NCBI GenBank assembly: GCA_024277935.1
Contig: JAJRUF010000001.1
Location: 1-39,427 of the forward strand
From: Gammaproteobacteria bacterium
GTDB taxonomy: Bacteria; Pseudomonadota; Gammaproteobacteria; Methylococcales; Methylomonadaceae
DNA: 39,427 bases
Direction of reading: 5' to 3'
The notes under the pieces are model-generated. The model saw nothing but the letters and a program-made list of their open reading frames with translations. It was not told where the DNA came from and made no database searches. The stretch's first letter is position 1, and every line of letters starts with the position of its first letter. Below are positions 1-8,176 of the stretch, piece by piece. The position numbers and the translations under genes were made by a program.

Positions 1-337
1 ATACAAAAAACTCAGCACTTAAAGGGTGTGGGTTTTCTTTTACTAAGATATATATTTTAGTTATTTTATCAAAATGACTACTTATTTTTATCGGAACAAC
101 TGCACCATTTTCAGCAATATTGGGAAGACGAGTAATCTTTATTTTATTATGGTTATCAATTAGTTTTTCGCCATTAAATAACAGGGCGATGGTTTTATCA
201 AAATTAGTTAAAGTAAATTTTTTTTGTAAGTTTTGAGCCGCTAAGATGGGCGAGTATAAAATACCGGACGCTAGGGTTAAACCGTATGAAGTAAGCGTAA
301 TAATGTTGCTTATAAACTGCCTGCGGCTTTTAATCAT
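1..337 (-). CDS. soxY: SoxY-like sulfur carrier protein, partial (C-terminus outside window)
   Basis: I read about 112 residues from an ATG at 335-337 running off the left edge. The N-terminus has a twin-arginine motif (SRRQFI) followed by a hydrophobic stretch, as in Tat-exported SoxY precursors. The mature part has the SoxY-type core, with a segment reading IAENGAVVPIKISS. SoxY carries sulfur intermediates on a C-terminal GGCGG-type cysteine in the periplasmic thiosulfate-oxidising (Sox) pathway; that tail lies outside the window, so the carrier cysteine cannot be checked. The gene follows thiE on the same strand with a 12-bp gap, so it may be read from the thiD-thiE transcript. Identification rests on family recognition. 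Confidence 0.75.
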   Translation of the reverse strand, partial: MIKSRRQFISNIITLTSYGLTLASGILYSPILAAQNLQKKFTLTNFDKTIALLFNGEKLIDNHNKIKITRLPNIAENGAVVPIKISSHFDKITKIYILVKENPHPLSAEFFV

Positions 338-349
338 TATTAAACCCTT

Positions 350-970
350 TTAATTGTTTTTAAAAAGCTTGCTATATTGTCGAGCTGAGGTTTCAGGATC
401 GTGGGTAAAAACACCACCAATAACGGCTAATAAGTCGGCCCCAGCCTTTAATAGTTGATTGCCATTTTCAGGTAAAATTCCGCCAATCGCAACAATAGGC
501 ACTTTAATTTTAGTACGTGCTAAACGTAGTGTTTCAATATGAGCAGGTGCCGCTAATGGTTTAGAGCTAGAGGGGAAGAAACGTCCAAAGGCCACATAAT
601 CTGCCCCATTTTTTTCGGCTTGAAGCGCAAGGTTAATATTATCATAACAAGACTGGCCAATAATGGCTTTAGGACCTAATATTTTTCTTGCCGCTGTTAA
701 TTCACCGTCATCTTTACCAATATGAACACCATCAGCACCTATTTGATAAGCTAAGGTAGCATCATCATTAATTAATAAAGGGACATGATATTGTTTGCAT
801 AAATTAAGTAATTGTGTGGCTAAATATACTTTATCGTTTGAGCTTTTATCTCTATATTGAATAAGCTTAGCCCCCCCTTTAAGAGCTCTGGATACTTCGT
901 CAATAATAACAGCGCTCTGTTTTGCTTCAGTTTGGGTAATAGCATAAAGCCCAGAGGTTGGAAATTTCAT
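350..970 (-). CDS. thiE: Thiamine phosphate synthase ThiE
   Basis: ThiE joins hydroxymethylpyrimidine diphosphate to the thiazole phosphate to make thiamine monophosphate in the cytoplasm. The 206-residue length is normal. Visible motifs are the substrate loop LIQYRDKSSND, the LLINDD and ADGVHIGKDD strands, IIGQSCYDN, ADYVAFGRFFPSSSK and the C-terminal VAIGGI, all typical of this TIM-barrel enzyme. The start codon overlaps the stop of thiD by one base (TAATG), which suggests translational coupling. No thiC, thiG or thiS is in the window, so only the late pathway steps are seen here. Confidence 0.95.
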   Translation of the reverse strand: MKFPTSGLYAITQTEAKQSAVIIDEVSRALKGGAKLIQYRDKSSNDKVYLATQLLNLCKQYHVPLLINDDATLAYQIGADGVHIGKDDGELTAARKILGPKAIIGQSCYDNINLALQAEKNGADYVAFGRFFPSSSKPLAAPAHIETLRLARTKIKVPIVAIGGILPENGNQLLKAGADLLAVIGGVFTHDPETSARQYSKLFKNN

Positions 971-1758
971 TAATTACCCTCCATCCAGAATAAACGGTTG
1001 GGATTAAATTGACCTTGTCCAGGTTGATAGGCGTTATCTAGGCTGTTCCAGGTATAATCTTGAGCCTCGGTAACCGCAGTAAAAGGATCTAAGCCCTGTG
1101 CTATTAATGCTGCAATTGCGCTGGCAAGTGTACAACCAGAACCATGATATTCATGATTTAATCTGTCCCAACTAAAAGTTTCTATTTTTCCATTGCTTTG
1201 AAAAAACTGATTATCAACGGTGGTCGATTGCTCATGTGTTCCTGTTATAAGGACATTTTTGCAACCTAGGGTTAGAAGGGTTTTTCCACAAGATAATAAG
1301 TCACTTTGTTTTGCTAATACTCTTGCTTCCTCTGTATTCGGTGTCAAAATTGTTGTGCAAGGTAGTAATTTTTCGATAATACACTTAATAAGTGACTCAT
1401 TTGATAAAGATGAGCCACCGCCTGCTGCTAATACAGGGTCTAAAATAACTGGAATATCCGAGTTTTCCAATAAAATAGTATAAATGGCCTCTGCTGTTTG
1501 CTTATGCCCAATAAGTCCGATTTTTATGGCACTTACTTGAAAATCATTTAACACAGTGCGCGCCTGATCTATAACATCTTGAGGCTGCTGTGGGATCAGT
1601 TTTTTAACATTATGACTATCTTGTTCAGTTAATGAAGTGATAACGCTACAAGCATGGCATTGATGACTGATAAAGGTTTCTATATCTGCTTGTACCCCAG
1701 CCCCACCACTGGGGTCATGGCCAGAAAAAGATAAAACAACAGGGCGATTTTTACTCAT
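970..1758 (-). CDS. thiD: Hydroxymethylpyrimidine / phosphomethylpyrimidine kinase ThiD
   Basis: ThiD phosphorylates HMP and then HMP-phosphate to give the diphosphate used by ThiE. The 262-residue protein shows the ribokinase-like signatures: SFSGHDPSGGAGVQADI near the N-terminus, IKIGLIG, DPVLAAGGG, LTPNTEEA and the C-terminal anion-hole motif HEYHGSGCTLASAIAA with the catalytic Cys/Gly-rich loop. It is the first gene of a thiD-thiE pair. I looked in the 104 bp upstream for a TPP riboswitch and saw no recognisable conserved core. Confidence 0.95.
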   Translation of the reverse strand: MSKNRPVVLSFSGHDPSGGAGVQADIETFISHQCHACSVITSLTEQDSHNVKKLIPQQPQDVIDQARTVLNDFQVSAIKIGLIGHKQTAEAIYTILLENSDIPVILDPVLAAGGGSSLSNESLIKCIIEKLLPCTTILTPNTEEARVLAKQSDLLSCGKTLLTLGCKNVLITGTHEQSTTVDNQFFQSNGKIETFSWDRLNHEYHGSGCTLASAIAALIAQGLDPFTAVTEAQDYTWNSLDNAYQPGQGQFNPNRLFWMEGN

Positions 1759-1862
1759 GTATTAATGATTATTCAAATAAAGTGGATGGTAAATCGCTTT
1801 AGAATATCATATTGCTGAAAAGTGATGAAGAACTACTGTTTTAATCTTTAGACAAGAGTGGG

Positions 1863-2609
1863 TTACCGCCGTTTAAAAGACCTGAATTTATGTTTTAACC
1901 ATACTGCTGAGCCTGTTAAAGCCAGTATAATTAAAAATACTCCACTAATATCGACAATAATCACACCTAGAAAACCAAAAAACCGGCCACTATGAATATC
2001 AAGGATAACTCTTTCTAGTGGTAAAACTGAAGATCTGAATTGGTTTTTAATATTTTGTGCAATATTATTCGGTAATTGAGATGGGGATGACCAAGAAGTG
2101 ATTTTATGGTTAAAAGCTTTCCATGTCAGTAAGCCATCATCGCTGTAATTAACACCTTCTTTCGATTTAATAACTGTGGCTTGATTATCTACAGTAATTT
2201 TTTCAATATTATTAAAAGGAATTGATTCTATAAAATCTCCTTCCGGTGAGATTAGGGATAATGTGGTTTTTGAGGCAATAACAATAAAATCATTGGTTTC
2301 AATAGCACCTAACAATTGTTTTTGATGTGTTTCTAATAACAAATTATCAAAATACAATTGTTCTCCAATTAAGCTTATCCAATGGTTTTGAGTGGCAAAG
2401 CTTGTTAGTGTTTCTGGTACTTGAATGCCATACCAATTTAATAAGGCAGGGGAGTACACCATTTTACTATCTAATTTTAAGTCATCGGTATGATTTAAAA
2501 TAATGCCAGTAATAGCAAGCATAAGTAGCACTATTGCCGAGAGTAAGCCAGCATAACGATGAAGTTTATATACTAAGCTCCAAAGTTTATTCTTTTTTCT
2601 TTTTCTCAT
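1863..2609 (-). CDS. PepSY-associated transmembrane protein (two-helix, possible redox partner of the FMN-binding protein)
   Basis: A 248-residue inner-membrane protein. It has a basic N-terminus, a first TM helix (about residues 19-38) preceded by KLHRYAGL, a periplasmic domain of about 170 residues, and a second TM helix (about 215-236) preceded by LDIHSGRFFG. Histidines at the helix ends (H17, H40, and the H in LDIHSG) fit the PepSY-TM layout, where paired His could bind heme; heme binding is inference. Its ATG overlaps the stop of the upstream FMN-binding gene (ATGA), so the two are almost certainly co-translated. In known systems PepSY-type membrane proteins pass electrons across the membrane to extracytosolic flavins or ferric siderophores. 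The substrate is not evident here. Confidence 0.75.
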   Translation of the reverse strand: MRKRKKNKLWSLVYKLHRYAGLLSAIVLLMLAITGIILNHTDDLKLDSKMVYSPALLNWYGIQVPETLTSFATQNHWISLIGEQLYFDNLLLETHQKQLLGAIETNDFIVIASKTTLSLISPEGDFIESIPFNNIEKITVDNQATVIKSKEGVNYSDDGLLTWKAFNHKITSWSSPSQLPNNIAQNIKNQFRSSVLPLERVILDIHSGRFFGFLGVIIVDISGVFLIILALTGSAVWLKHKFRSFKRR

Positions 2610-3112
2610 GGTTTAATTAGATTATTAAAAAACAATGCTAATTTAGCCGTTTTAGTTAATGCTCTTACTGATAAGGTAGCACCTGAAATACCATCAATAG
2701 GTTTATTCAACTCTAAATTTGTATTTAAAGTATTTTGCTTAAATTGATTGGTAAAAAAATCATGTTTAACCTCCCAGCCTCGACTTTCCCTAAAAGCCAA
2801 TACTTTGATTAATTTAATTTTATTATCTTGAATCACAATGGCAGTAGTAATAGGTTTTGTTTTACCTATTTCATTAATAACCCATACAGATTTATCATTT
2901 GACTGCCAATAACGTGTTCTTAAAAAGCCTGGTTTATGGTGAAGAATTTGAATAACTTTGTCTCGAATATCTTTTTTTATCCATAATACTTTTGGTTTTG
3001 GAGGAGAGCCTTCAAAAACCTGTTGTAGAAAATCTTCGGTACTTTGATATTCTTCAGCATGGAGTGAAGAAAAGAAAAACAGAAATGGAATAATTAAAAT
3101 AGTTTTTAACAT
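2606..3112 (-). CDS. Exported FMN-binding domain protein (covalently flavinylated type)
   Basis: A 168-residue protein with a signal peptide (hydrophobic residues 4-15, likely cleavage after SLHA) and a C-terminal FMN-binding domain containing DGISGAT. The Thr of SGAT (about residue 146) is the position that ApbE-type transferases modify with FMN in NqrC/RnfG-like domains. I chose the ATG at 3110-3112 because it gives a clean signal peptide; an upstream in-frame ATG at 3154 lies inside a palindromic repeat. The gene sits between the porin and the PepSY protein and overlaps the latter by 4 bp. Likely role: periplasmic one-electron flavin carrier. No apbE is in the window. Confidence 0.8.
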   Translation of the reverse strand: MLKTILIIPFLFFFSSLHAEEYQSTEDFLQQVFEGSPPKPKVLWIKKDIRDKVIQILHHKPGFLRTRYWQSNDKSVWVINEIGKTKPITTAIVIQDNKIKLIKVLAFRESRGWEVKHDFFTNQFKQNTLNTNLELNKPIDGISGATLSVRALTKTAKLALFFNNLIKP

Positions 3113-3139
3113 AAATACACAGGTAATTGTTGTTACTCT

Positions 3140-3167
3140 GTAGAGACAAGGCATGCCTTGTCTCTAC
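3140..3167. repeat. 28-bp perfect palindrome (dispersed repeat, copy 1)
   Basis: The half-site GTAGAGACAAGGCA is followed directly by its reverse complement, giving a perfect 28-bp palindrome. It lies between the porin gene and the FMN-binding gene. A second, slightly diverged copy is at 21651-21678. As RNA it would form a hairpin and could act as a transcription attenuator or mRNA-stabilising element between the two genes. Confidence 0.85.
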
Positions 3168-3182
3168 GATATGGAGATTATT

Positions 3183-4469
3183 TTAAAACTGGTAACCAAT
3201 CCCTAAATCAACTCCACTTTCATCTTTATTATTGTTAAGGGTATCTTCTTTGTAAGTATAGTTAGCTTTTAGCACTACATTTTCATGTATCCACCAGTTA
3301 GCTCCCGCTTCCCAGATATTATAGTGTTTATTTGTTACTCTATAATAATCTAACTCTTGGTATCGACCAAACACACCAACATCTCCTATTGACGTTGGTA
3401 GCCTATAACTGGGTTCAAGATACCAGCCATATTGATCTGCTGCAGCTTGCTGACCAGGATCATTAATATCAAATTTCCAGCGACTATAAAGAGCCTTACC
3501 AATAAAAGTACCGGGGCCCATTGCATAACTATAAATGGTATGCATTTCATATAATGTACCTGAACCAATATCAACAGCATTGGTGTTACTGGTATTATTA
3601 CTTTGTGCCATATCAGTTTGGTGTAACACAGTTGCAGCTAATTCAAGCCCTGGAAGACCCGTATATTTAACTCTACCAATAAAAATTGGGTCATTTGCCT
3701 TTTGTTTTGCAACACCTTTACGACCGCCACGAGTATAAAAATCATTTTTCATATCAAGTCCGCTACTAATACCAAGGTCAAAGCTTAGACCATTACTAAA
3801 ATGATAATTAGCCGTGACACCCGCTTCCCACCAAGTTGTTGGAATAATAAATGTTTCAACTTCATTACGTTCTACACCATAAAACGTAGTAGGTTCATGT
3901 GTTTCATTCATTATACCGACTGGCATTAAAAACAAACCTGCTTTTGCACTGGAGTTTGAGTTAAAGTCATACTCCAGATAAGCCTGTTCAAGTTCGACTG
4001 CCCCCTTTTGTCCATTACCTGATAAAGCATGCTCAAGCTCAAGTTCCGAGAAGAAGCGCAAATTATCAGCAAACTCATGACCAAAAAATAATACAAAACG
4101 GTGGAAATCAACTTCCTCTTTATCACTATCGCCTTCTACACTGCGATTTTGATAATGTAATTCACCATAATCCCCTAGCGTTGTACTATTAAACCATTCA
4201 TTTGTTTTACCAACCTCCTCATAGTTTTCACTGACAACTTCAACGGCAGCTGTATTGGTTGCTACTTGTTGCTGAGTATTCTTTATTTGATGTTTTAAAT
4301 TTTTGTTTTGTGCTTTTAGGTTTGCATTTTCAGTACTCAATTGATCAAATTTTACGGATTGTTGTTTTTTATAGCTTTCAAATTGAGCCGCTAGCTCATC
4401 AACTGTAAGGGCTTGTACGGGCATGCTTGTTCCTAAAAGCAAGGCTATAGAATAAGAGAGTTTTTTCAT
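3183..4469 (-). CDS. Outer-membrane porin with N-terminal coiled coil
   Basis: A 428-residue protein from the ATG at 4467-4469. This start gives a typical signal peptide (MKKLSYSIALLLGTSMPVQA); the longer upstream reading is unlikely. After cleavage there is a coiled-coil stretch of about 50 residues rich in Gln, Asn and Lys, as in trimeric porins with an N-terminal periplasmic coiled coil. Then comes a long region of alternating aromatic/polar strands (GDYGELHYQNRS, FHRFVLFFGHEF, GLFLMPVGIMNE), ending in the C-terminal phenylalanine motif DLGIGYQF expected for insertion by the Bam machinery. It resembles phosphate-selective/DcaP-like porins. It is the first gene of the porin-FMN-PepSY operon, which suggests uptake of a substrate that is reduced in the periplasm. 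The substrate cannot be told from sequence. Confidence 0.85.
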   Translation of the reverse strand: MKKLSYSIALLLGTSMPVQALTVDELAAQFESYKKQQSVKFDQLSTENANLKAQNKNLKHQIKNTQQQVATNTAAVEVVSENYEEVGKTNEWFNSTTLGDYGELHYQNRSVEGDSDKEEVDFHRFVLFFGHEFADNLRFFSELELEHALSGNGQKGAVELEQAYLEYDFNSNSSAKAGLFLMPVGIMNETHEPTTFYGVERNEVETFIIPTTWWEAGVTANYHFSNGLSFDLGISSGLDMKNDFYTRGGRKGVAKQKANDPIFIGRVKYTGLPGLELAATVLHQTDMAQSNNTSNTNAVDIGSGTLYEMHTIYSYAMGPGTFIGKALYSRWKFDINDPGQQAAADQYGWYLEPSYRLPTSIGDVGVFGRYQELDYYRVTNKHYNIWEAGANWWIHENVVLKANYTYKEDTLNNNKDESGVDLGIGYQF

Positions 4470-4516
4470 AATAAAAGGGTAGAGGTAGTTAAATTTTTCA
4501 TGCATATTAATACAAA

Positions 4517-4531
4517 TGCGAACGATTCGCA
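4517..4531. promoter_or_regulatory. Palindrome resembling a Fur-type operator upstream of the porin operon
   Basis: TGCGAA-CGA-TTCGCA is a perfect 6-3-6 inverted repeat located 48 bp upstream of the porin start and about 85 bp upstream of the divergent Crp/Fnr-type gene. Its layout resembles some gammaproteobacterial Fur boxes built on GCGAATnATTCGC-like cores. It could instead be the target of the divergent regulator. The palindrome is seen directly; the assignment to Fur is inference. Confidence 0.4.
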
Positions 4532-4615
4532 ACACCTATTAAAAGTAAAGGTTTCCCTTTACAACAATTTAGTTAGCGCATAAAGTATTCAGCTAATAAA
4601 ATAATTGGAAAAACA

Positions 4616-5274
4616 ATGATTAAGCACCAAACCTTATGGGAATCGAGTTTTCCAGAGTTTATACAATGTGGTGAATCTATAATGATGAGCCTTATGGAAA
4701 TGCCACTTTGGTAAATATTCCTGCTGGCCAGCAAGTATTTGGTGCGGGTGGGGAGTGTAAAAATTATTTGTTATTACTCAGCGGCTCTGTGAAGGCACAA
4801 TTACTATCTGAAAATGGTCGTGAGATATTGTTATATCAAGTACGCCCTGGCGATTCTTGCGTATTAACAACATCCTGCCTTTTGAGTGGGGATAATTATC
4901 CAGCCGAGGCCTATGCTGAAGAAGAAACAACGGCATTTGTTATTTCATCTCATACTTTTTATCGCTGTGTAGAGCAGTCTGCTTTTTTTAGAGAATTTGT
5001 ATTTAAAAACTTCTCAGCTCGTTTATCTAATGTAATTGGACGTTTGGGCGAGGTGGTTTTTGAAGGTATACAATGGCGTTTAGCTAAGGAATTATTGAGT
5101 TATGATTTGGATAAATTACAACTGACGCACCAAACATTAGCCAGTAAAATGGGTTCAGCTCGTGAAGTTATTTCCAGGAATTTAAAGCAGTTTGAAGCAA
5201 AAGGGTGGGTAAAATTAAATAGAGGAACGGTTGAAATTTTAGATAAACAAGCTCTTAAAGAATTAACGGGTTAA
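4616..5274 (+). CDS. Crp/Fnr-family transcriptional regulator, reading frame broken near the N-terminus
   Basis: The main frame (through 5274) encodes a cyclic-nucleotide-binding-like beta-roll (IPAGQQVFGAGGEC, LLLLSGSVKAQL, GREILLYQVRPGDSCVLTT) and a C-terminal winged helix with recognition segment HQTLASKMGSAREVISRNLKQ. This frame has no ATG near the expected N-terminus and a stop at 4672-4674; its earliest start-like codon is a TTG at 4708. The expected N-terminus (MIKHQTLWESSFPEFIQCGESI) is read from the ATG at 4616 in another frame that ends at a TAA around 4712. A single missing base near 4676-4680 would join them into a normal protein of about 220 residues. It is therefore either a recent frameshift, a sequencing error, or a protein shortened by about 30 residues. 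It is divergent from the porin operon and may control it. Confidence 0.7.
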
Positions 5275-5282
5275 TTACTTAT

Positions 5283-5306
5283 AGCCCTCCCTTGCTGGGG
5301 AGGGCT
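5283..5306. terminator. Stem-loop after the Crp/Fnr-type gene
   Basis: AGCCCTCCC (5283-5291), loop TTGCTG, GGGAGGGCT (5298-5306): a perfect 9-bp GC-rich stem just after the regulator stop. No clear T-run follows on either strand, so it may be a transcript-end structure or a small repeat rather than a textbook terminator. Confidence 0.5.
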
Positions 5307-5426
5307 AAGTATGGGGTCAAAATTATTTTAACATTTTGAATCATTCTAAAGTCTAGAGTTCGCTCTACAATATTCTGTTTTAATATACTAAATTAACCTG
5401 TGACAAGTTATTAACCCTGATAAATT

Positions 5427-5624
5427 TTATCTATCAGTATTTTTTATAGTGGCTTGTTTAGCATCCTCTTTTTGTTCATTTCCAATAAAACGAATAATTG
5501 TAAAACCGACGATACCCCCAACAAAACAGGCCATTAATAAAGGAAGAGCAAAAGGTATATCATGGTGGTCACGCATATCCATACCCAATGCAGAAGAAAA
5601 AATACTTAGCATAAAATCTATCAT
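5427..5624 (-). CDS. Small single-helix membrane protein, unknown function
   Basis: A 65-residue protein with a short amphipathic N-terminus containing DMRDHHD, one clear TM helix (FALPLLMACFVGGIVGFTII) and a charged C-terminal tail. A GAGG ribosome-binding site lies 8 bases before the ATG, which supports it as a real gene. I do not recognise the family. It lies 133 bp downstream of hemJ on the same strand and may be the last gene of that group or a separate unit. Confidence 0.6.
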   Translation of the reverse strand: MIDFMLSIFSSALGMDMRDHHDIPFALPLLMACFVGGIVGFTIIRFIGNEQKEDAKQATIKNTDR

Positions 5625-5757
5625 TTGAATTACCTCAATAATGTAAGAAAAGGCTAATAATTAAACTTGAATTTATTAGCTCGAAATCTATATTAGTGAA
5701 TAGTAAATTAGAAAACAGTGATAAAGTCACATATACCAAGTATTTATGTCAGTATTT

Positions 5758-6183
5758 TTAAAATGGCTTAACAACAGCCAAGATAATAATAGCAATTAAA
5801 AATAACACAGGGACTTCATTCATCCAGCGATAAAATACATGAGAACGTTGATTTTTATCATATTTAAAGTCTAATAAGCATTTACCGCAATAACCGTGAT
5901 AAATAACCAATGCAACAAGTAATGTGAGTTTTATATGTAGCCAGCCCGTTGCTGAATATAGCACCCAAGCATAGTCTGTTAGCATCCAAATTCCGAAGAT
6001 GAAAGTGGCGATCATACCTGGAGTCATAATGCCATAGAAAAGTTTTCGCTCCATTACTTTGAAACGTTCATTACTGATTTCATCATCACTCATTGCGTGA
6101 TAGACAAATAAGCGAGGCAAATAAAATAATCCTGCAAACCATGTCACCATAAATATAAGGTGTAATGCTTTTAACCAGAGCAT
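5758..6183 (-). CDS. hemJ: Protoporphyrinogen IX oxidase HemJ
   Basis: A 141-residue, four-helix membrane protein of the HemJ (UPF0093) family, which oxidises protoporphyrinogen IX to protoporphyrin IX in heme synthesis. Family hallmarks are LWLKALHLIFMVTWFAGLF at the N-terminus with the conserved His (H8), FKVMERKLFYGIMTPG, GWLHIKLTLL with the conserved Lys, and the C-terminal RSHVFYRWMNEVPVL block. Length and ends are normal. Its start is 4 bp from the stop of the upstream TlpA-like gene, so the two are in one operon. Confidence 0.92.
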   Translation of the reverse strand: MLWLKALHLIFMVTWFAGLFYLPRLFVYHAMSDDEISNERFKVMERKLFYGIMTPGMIATFIFGIWMLTDYAWVLYSATGWLHIKLTLLVALVIYHGYCGKCLLDFKYDKNQRSHVFYRWMNEVPVLFLIAIIILAVVKPF

Positions 6184-6187
6184 AGTA

Positions 6188-6682
6188 TTATCCTAATATT
6201 AAATTTTGTATCAGTTGTTGTAATTTTGGCATATTAAGTAAACCTTGTTTTTTCATAACAATATCACCGCTAGGAGAGATCAAAAAAGTTGTGGGTGTTA
6301 GTTGAACTTGACCGAAGGCAAATGCATGCTCAGCTTTTAAATCTAAAGCCACATCATAAGGTATTTGCTTGGCTTTTGACATCTCAAGCACATGGCTTGG
6401 AAAGTCGTAATACATGGCTATCGCAATTATCTCCAAGCCTTTAGGGTGAAAATTATTATATAACTCAATTAATTGAGGTATTTCTTTTATGCAACTCGCA
6501 CAATCGGTTGCCCAAAAGTTAACAATAACAGGCTTTCCTTTTAACTTGGATAGTTCAATTTTTTTTCCATAAATTGTGGTAAAAGTTAAATTGGGAGCCG
6601 CTATGACAACGGGTCTTAAAAATAAAATAAATAAAGCCACAAAAATAAGTAATAGGATTGTGAGTATATATTTAAGCTTCAT
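6188..6682 (-). CDS. TlpA-like membrane-anchored thioredoxin-fold reductase
   Basis: A 164-residue protein with an N-terminal TM anchor (about residues 5-22) and a periplasmic thioredoxin fold. The active site is CASC (C61, C64) in the context VNFWATDCASC, followed by KEIPQL. The cis-Pro loop is present as QLTPTTFLISPSGDIV. Such proteins reduce disulfides in the periplasm, often for cytochrome c maturation or metal-centre assembly. The neighbour hemJ is compatible with a heme or cytochrome role, which is inference. It overlaps the upstream ClC gene by 11 bp. Confidence 0.88.
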   Translation of the reverse strand: MKLKYILTILLLIFVALFILFLRPVVIAAPNLTFTTIYGKKIELSKLKGKPVIVNFWATDCASCIKEIPQLIELYNNFHPKGLEIIAIAMYYDFPSHVLEMSKAKQIPYDVALDLKAEHAFAFGQVQLTPTTFLISPSGDIVMKKQGLLNMPKLQQLIQNLILG

Positions 6683-7970
6683 TGCTACTACTTTCTGGTT
6701 TTTTGGGAGCAGTATAAGCGTTACATAGTGCTCGATACAAAGGGGTAGGATTAATTAATTTTGATGTTCCGGTGGCAAAAAAAGCAGTGGCCATGAGTGG
6801 GATTAAAATTTCGTGACTCCCTGTCATTTCCATCACAATAACAAAGGAAGTGAGAGGGGATTGCAACATACCTGAAAAGTAAGCTGTCATCGTTAATAAA
6901 ATCATTGCAGATGCGGGTGCAACAGGAAACCAATGGGCTAAATCAACGCCGAGCCCCGCACCCGTGGCAATTGAGGGTACAAAGATTCCACTAGGAATAC
7001 CACTAAAAAAAGTAGCACAAGAAGCAAGCATTTTATAAAGTGGAAACCAGGGGTCCATAGTCGTCGTACTGCTTAAAATTATTTTAGTTTGGGCGTATCC
7101 AGTACCAAATGAGTCACCATTAGAGTAATAGCCTAAGATAGCAATAACCCCACCTGATACAAAGGCAATTAATACAATGGGTAAGCCTGTTTTTTTTAGA
7201 AAGCGTCCACCACGGATAATGATTTTACTAAAAACACCCCCCAAAAATCCTCCTGCTATACCGCATATAGGGATTGCAAACCAATTTTCCCCCCAAGGCA
7301 TAATAAATGATTTATCATTAAAATAAATGTAGTTATTTAATAGTGCATAAGCCGTTACACCAGAAAATACAATAGCTGTTAAAACTAAACTACTAATTTT
7401 TTCTTCTAATGCCCGTCCCATTTCTTCAATAGCAAATATAATACCTGCCAAAGGAGCACTAAACATTGCAGCAAATCCAGCGGCACTACCGGCCAGAATA
7501 AGTCCTTTTTCCATATAATGAGAAGGGAACTTAACAGCTTTTCCTAATGATGCCATAAATGAAGCACCAACATGTACTGCGGGGCCTCCAAAACCGACAG
7601 ATGCACCTGATAATAAGCCCATAATGGGTAATAGCATTTTTCCGAAAGCGATTCTAAGAGAGATAAGCCTATTTCTATCCTCTAAATTACCTGTGATTTC
7701 TAAAGCTGTTTTTACTTGTGGAATACCACTACGCTCAGATCCAGGAAAAAACCGAAAAGTGAGCCAAGCGGTAAAGCTGAGTCCTAATGGCGCAACTAAA
7801 AAATTAAACCAAAAATATTGCTGTGATAAAAAGCGATAAGTATCTGCTGCCCATTCACTCAGTAAGGTCATTGCAACAATTAATATCCCGACAAAAATGG
7901 CCCCACCCCAAAATACTATACGTTGCTTCCATAAGATAATAGAAAAGAATGATGAAAATTGTGTCTGCAT
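6672..7970 (-). CDS. ClC-family chloride channel/transporter lacking the gating glutamate
   Basis: A 432-residue integral membrane protein of the ClC family. Anion-pathway signatures are visible: GSERSGIP (residues 77-84), the second conserved loop GFGGPAVH (126-133), AIEEM (180-184) and GIPSGIFVPSIATGAGLG in the C-terminal half. In CLC exchangers the second loop reads GREGP, with the Glu acting as the external gate. Here that position is Gly (G128), while the internal EE pair is kept. Loss of the gate usually gives more channel-like behaviour. No cytoplasmic CBS domains follow. First gene of the ClC-TlpA-HemJ group. Confidence 0.9.
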   Translation of the reverse strand: MQTQFSSFFSIILWKQRIVFWGGAIFVGILIVAMTLLSEWAADTYRFLSQQYFWFNFLVAPLGLSFTAWLTFRFFPGSERSGIPQVKTALEITGNLEDRNRLISLRIAFGKMLLPIMGLLSGASVGFGGPAVHVGASFMASLGKAVKFPSHYMEKGLILAGSAAGFAAMFSAPLAGIIFAIEEMGRALEEKISSLVLTAIVFSGVTAYALLNNYIYFNDKSFIMPWGENWFAIPICGIAGGFLGGVFSKIIIRGGRFLKKTGLPIVLIAFVSGGVIAILGYYSNGDSFGTGYAQTKIILSSTTTMDPWFPLYKMLASCATFFSGIPSGIFVPSIATGAGLGVDLAHWFPVAPASAMILLTMTAYFSGMLQSPLTSFVIVMEMTGSHEILIPLMATAFFATGTSKLINPTPLYRALCNAYTAPKKPESSSNEA

Positions 7971-8176
7971 AAGGGCATTAAACCAAATAAGGAGTCTATT
8001 TATTATTTTAAACCATTGAAGATATGCAAGGTGTTAAATTTATGAATTTCCAGCATTTATTTGATTAAATGCTATTTTTTTAATTTTGTCCTTGTTAAAT
8101 AAATAAAATTAGACTTCTGAAATAACTATAAATCTGGTAAATTTACTCCTTTAATTAAAGTATTTTGGGGCGTTAA

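Noticed and set aside
1759-1862. Possible TPP riboswitch upstream of thiD
   Set aside because: The gap is only 104 bp and I do not see the conserved CUGAGA and ACCUGAUCUGG-type segments on the minus strand.
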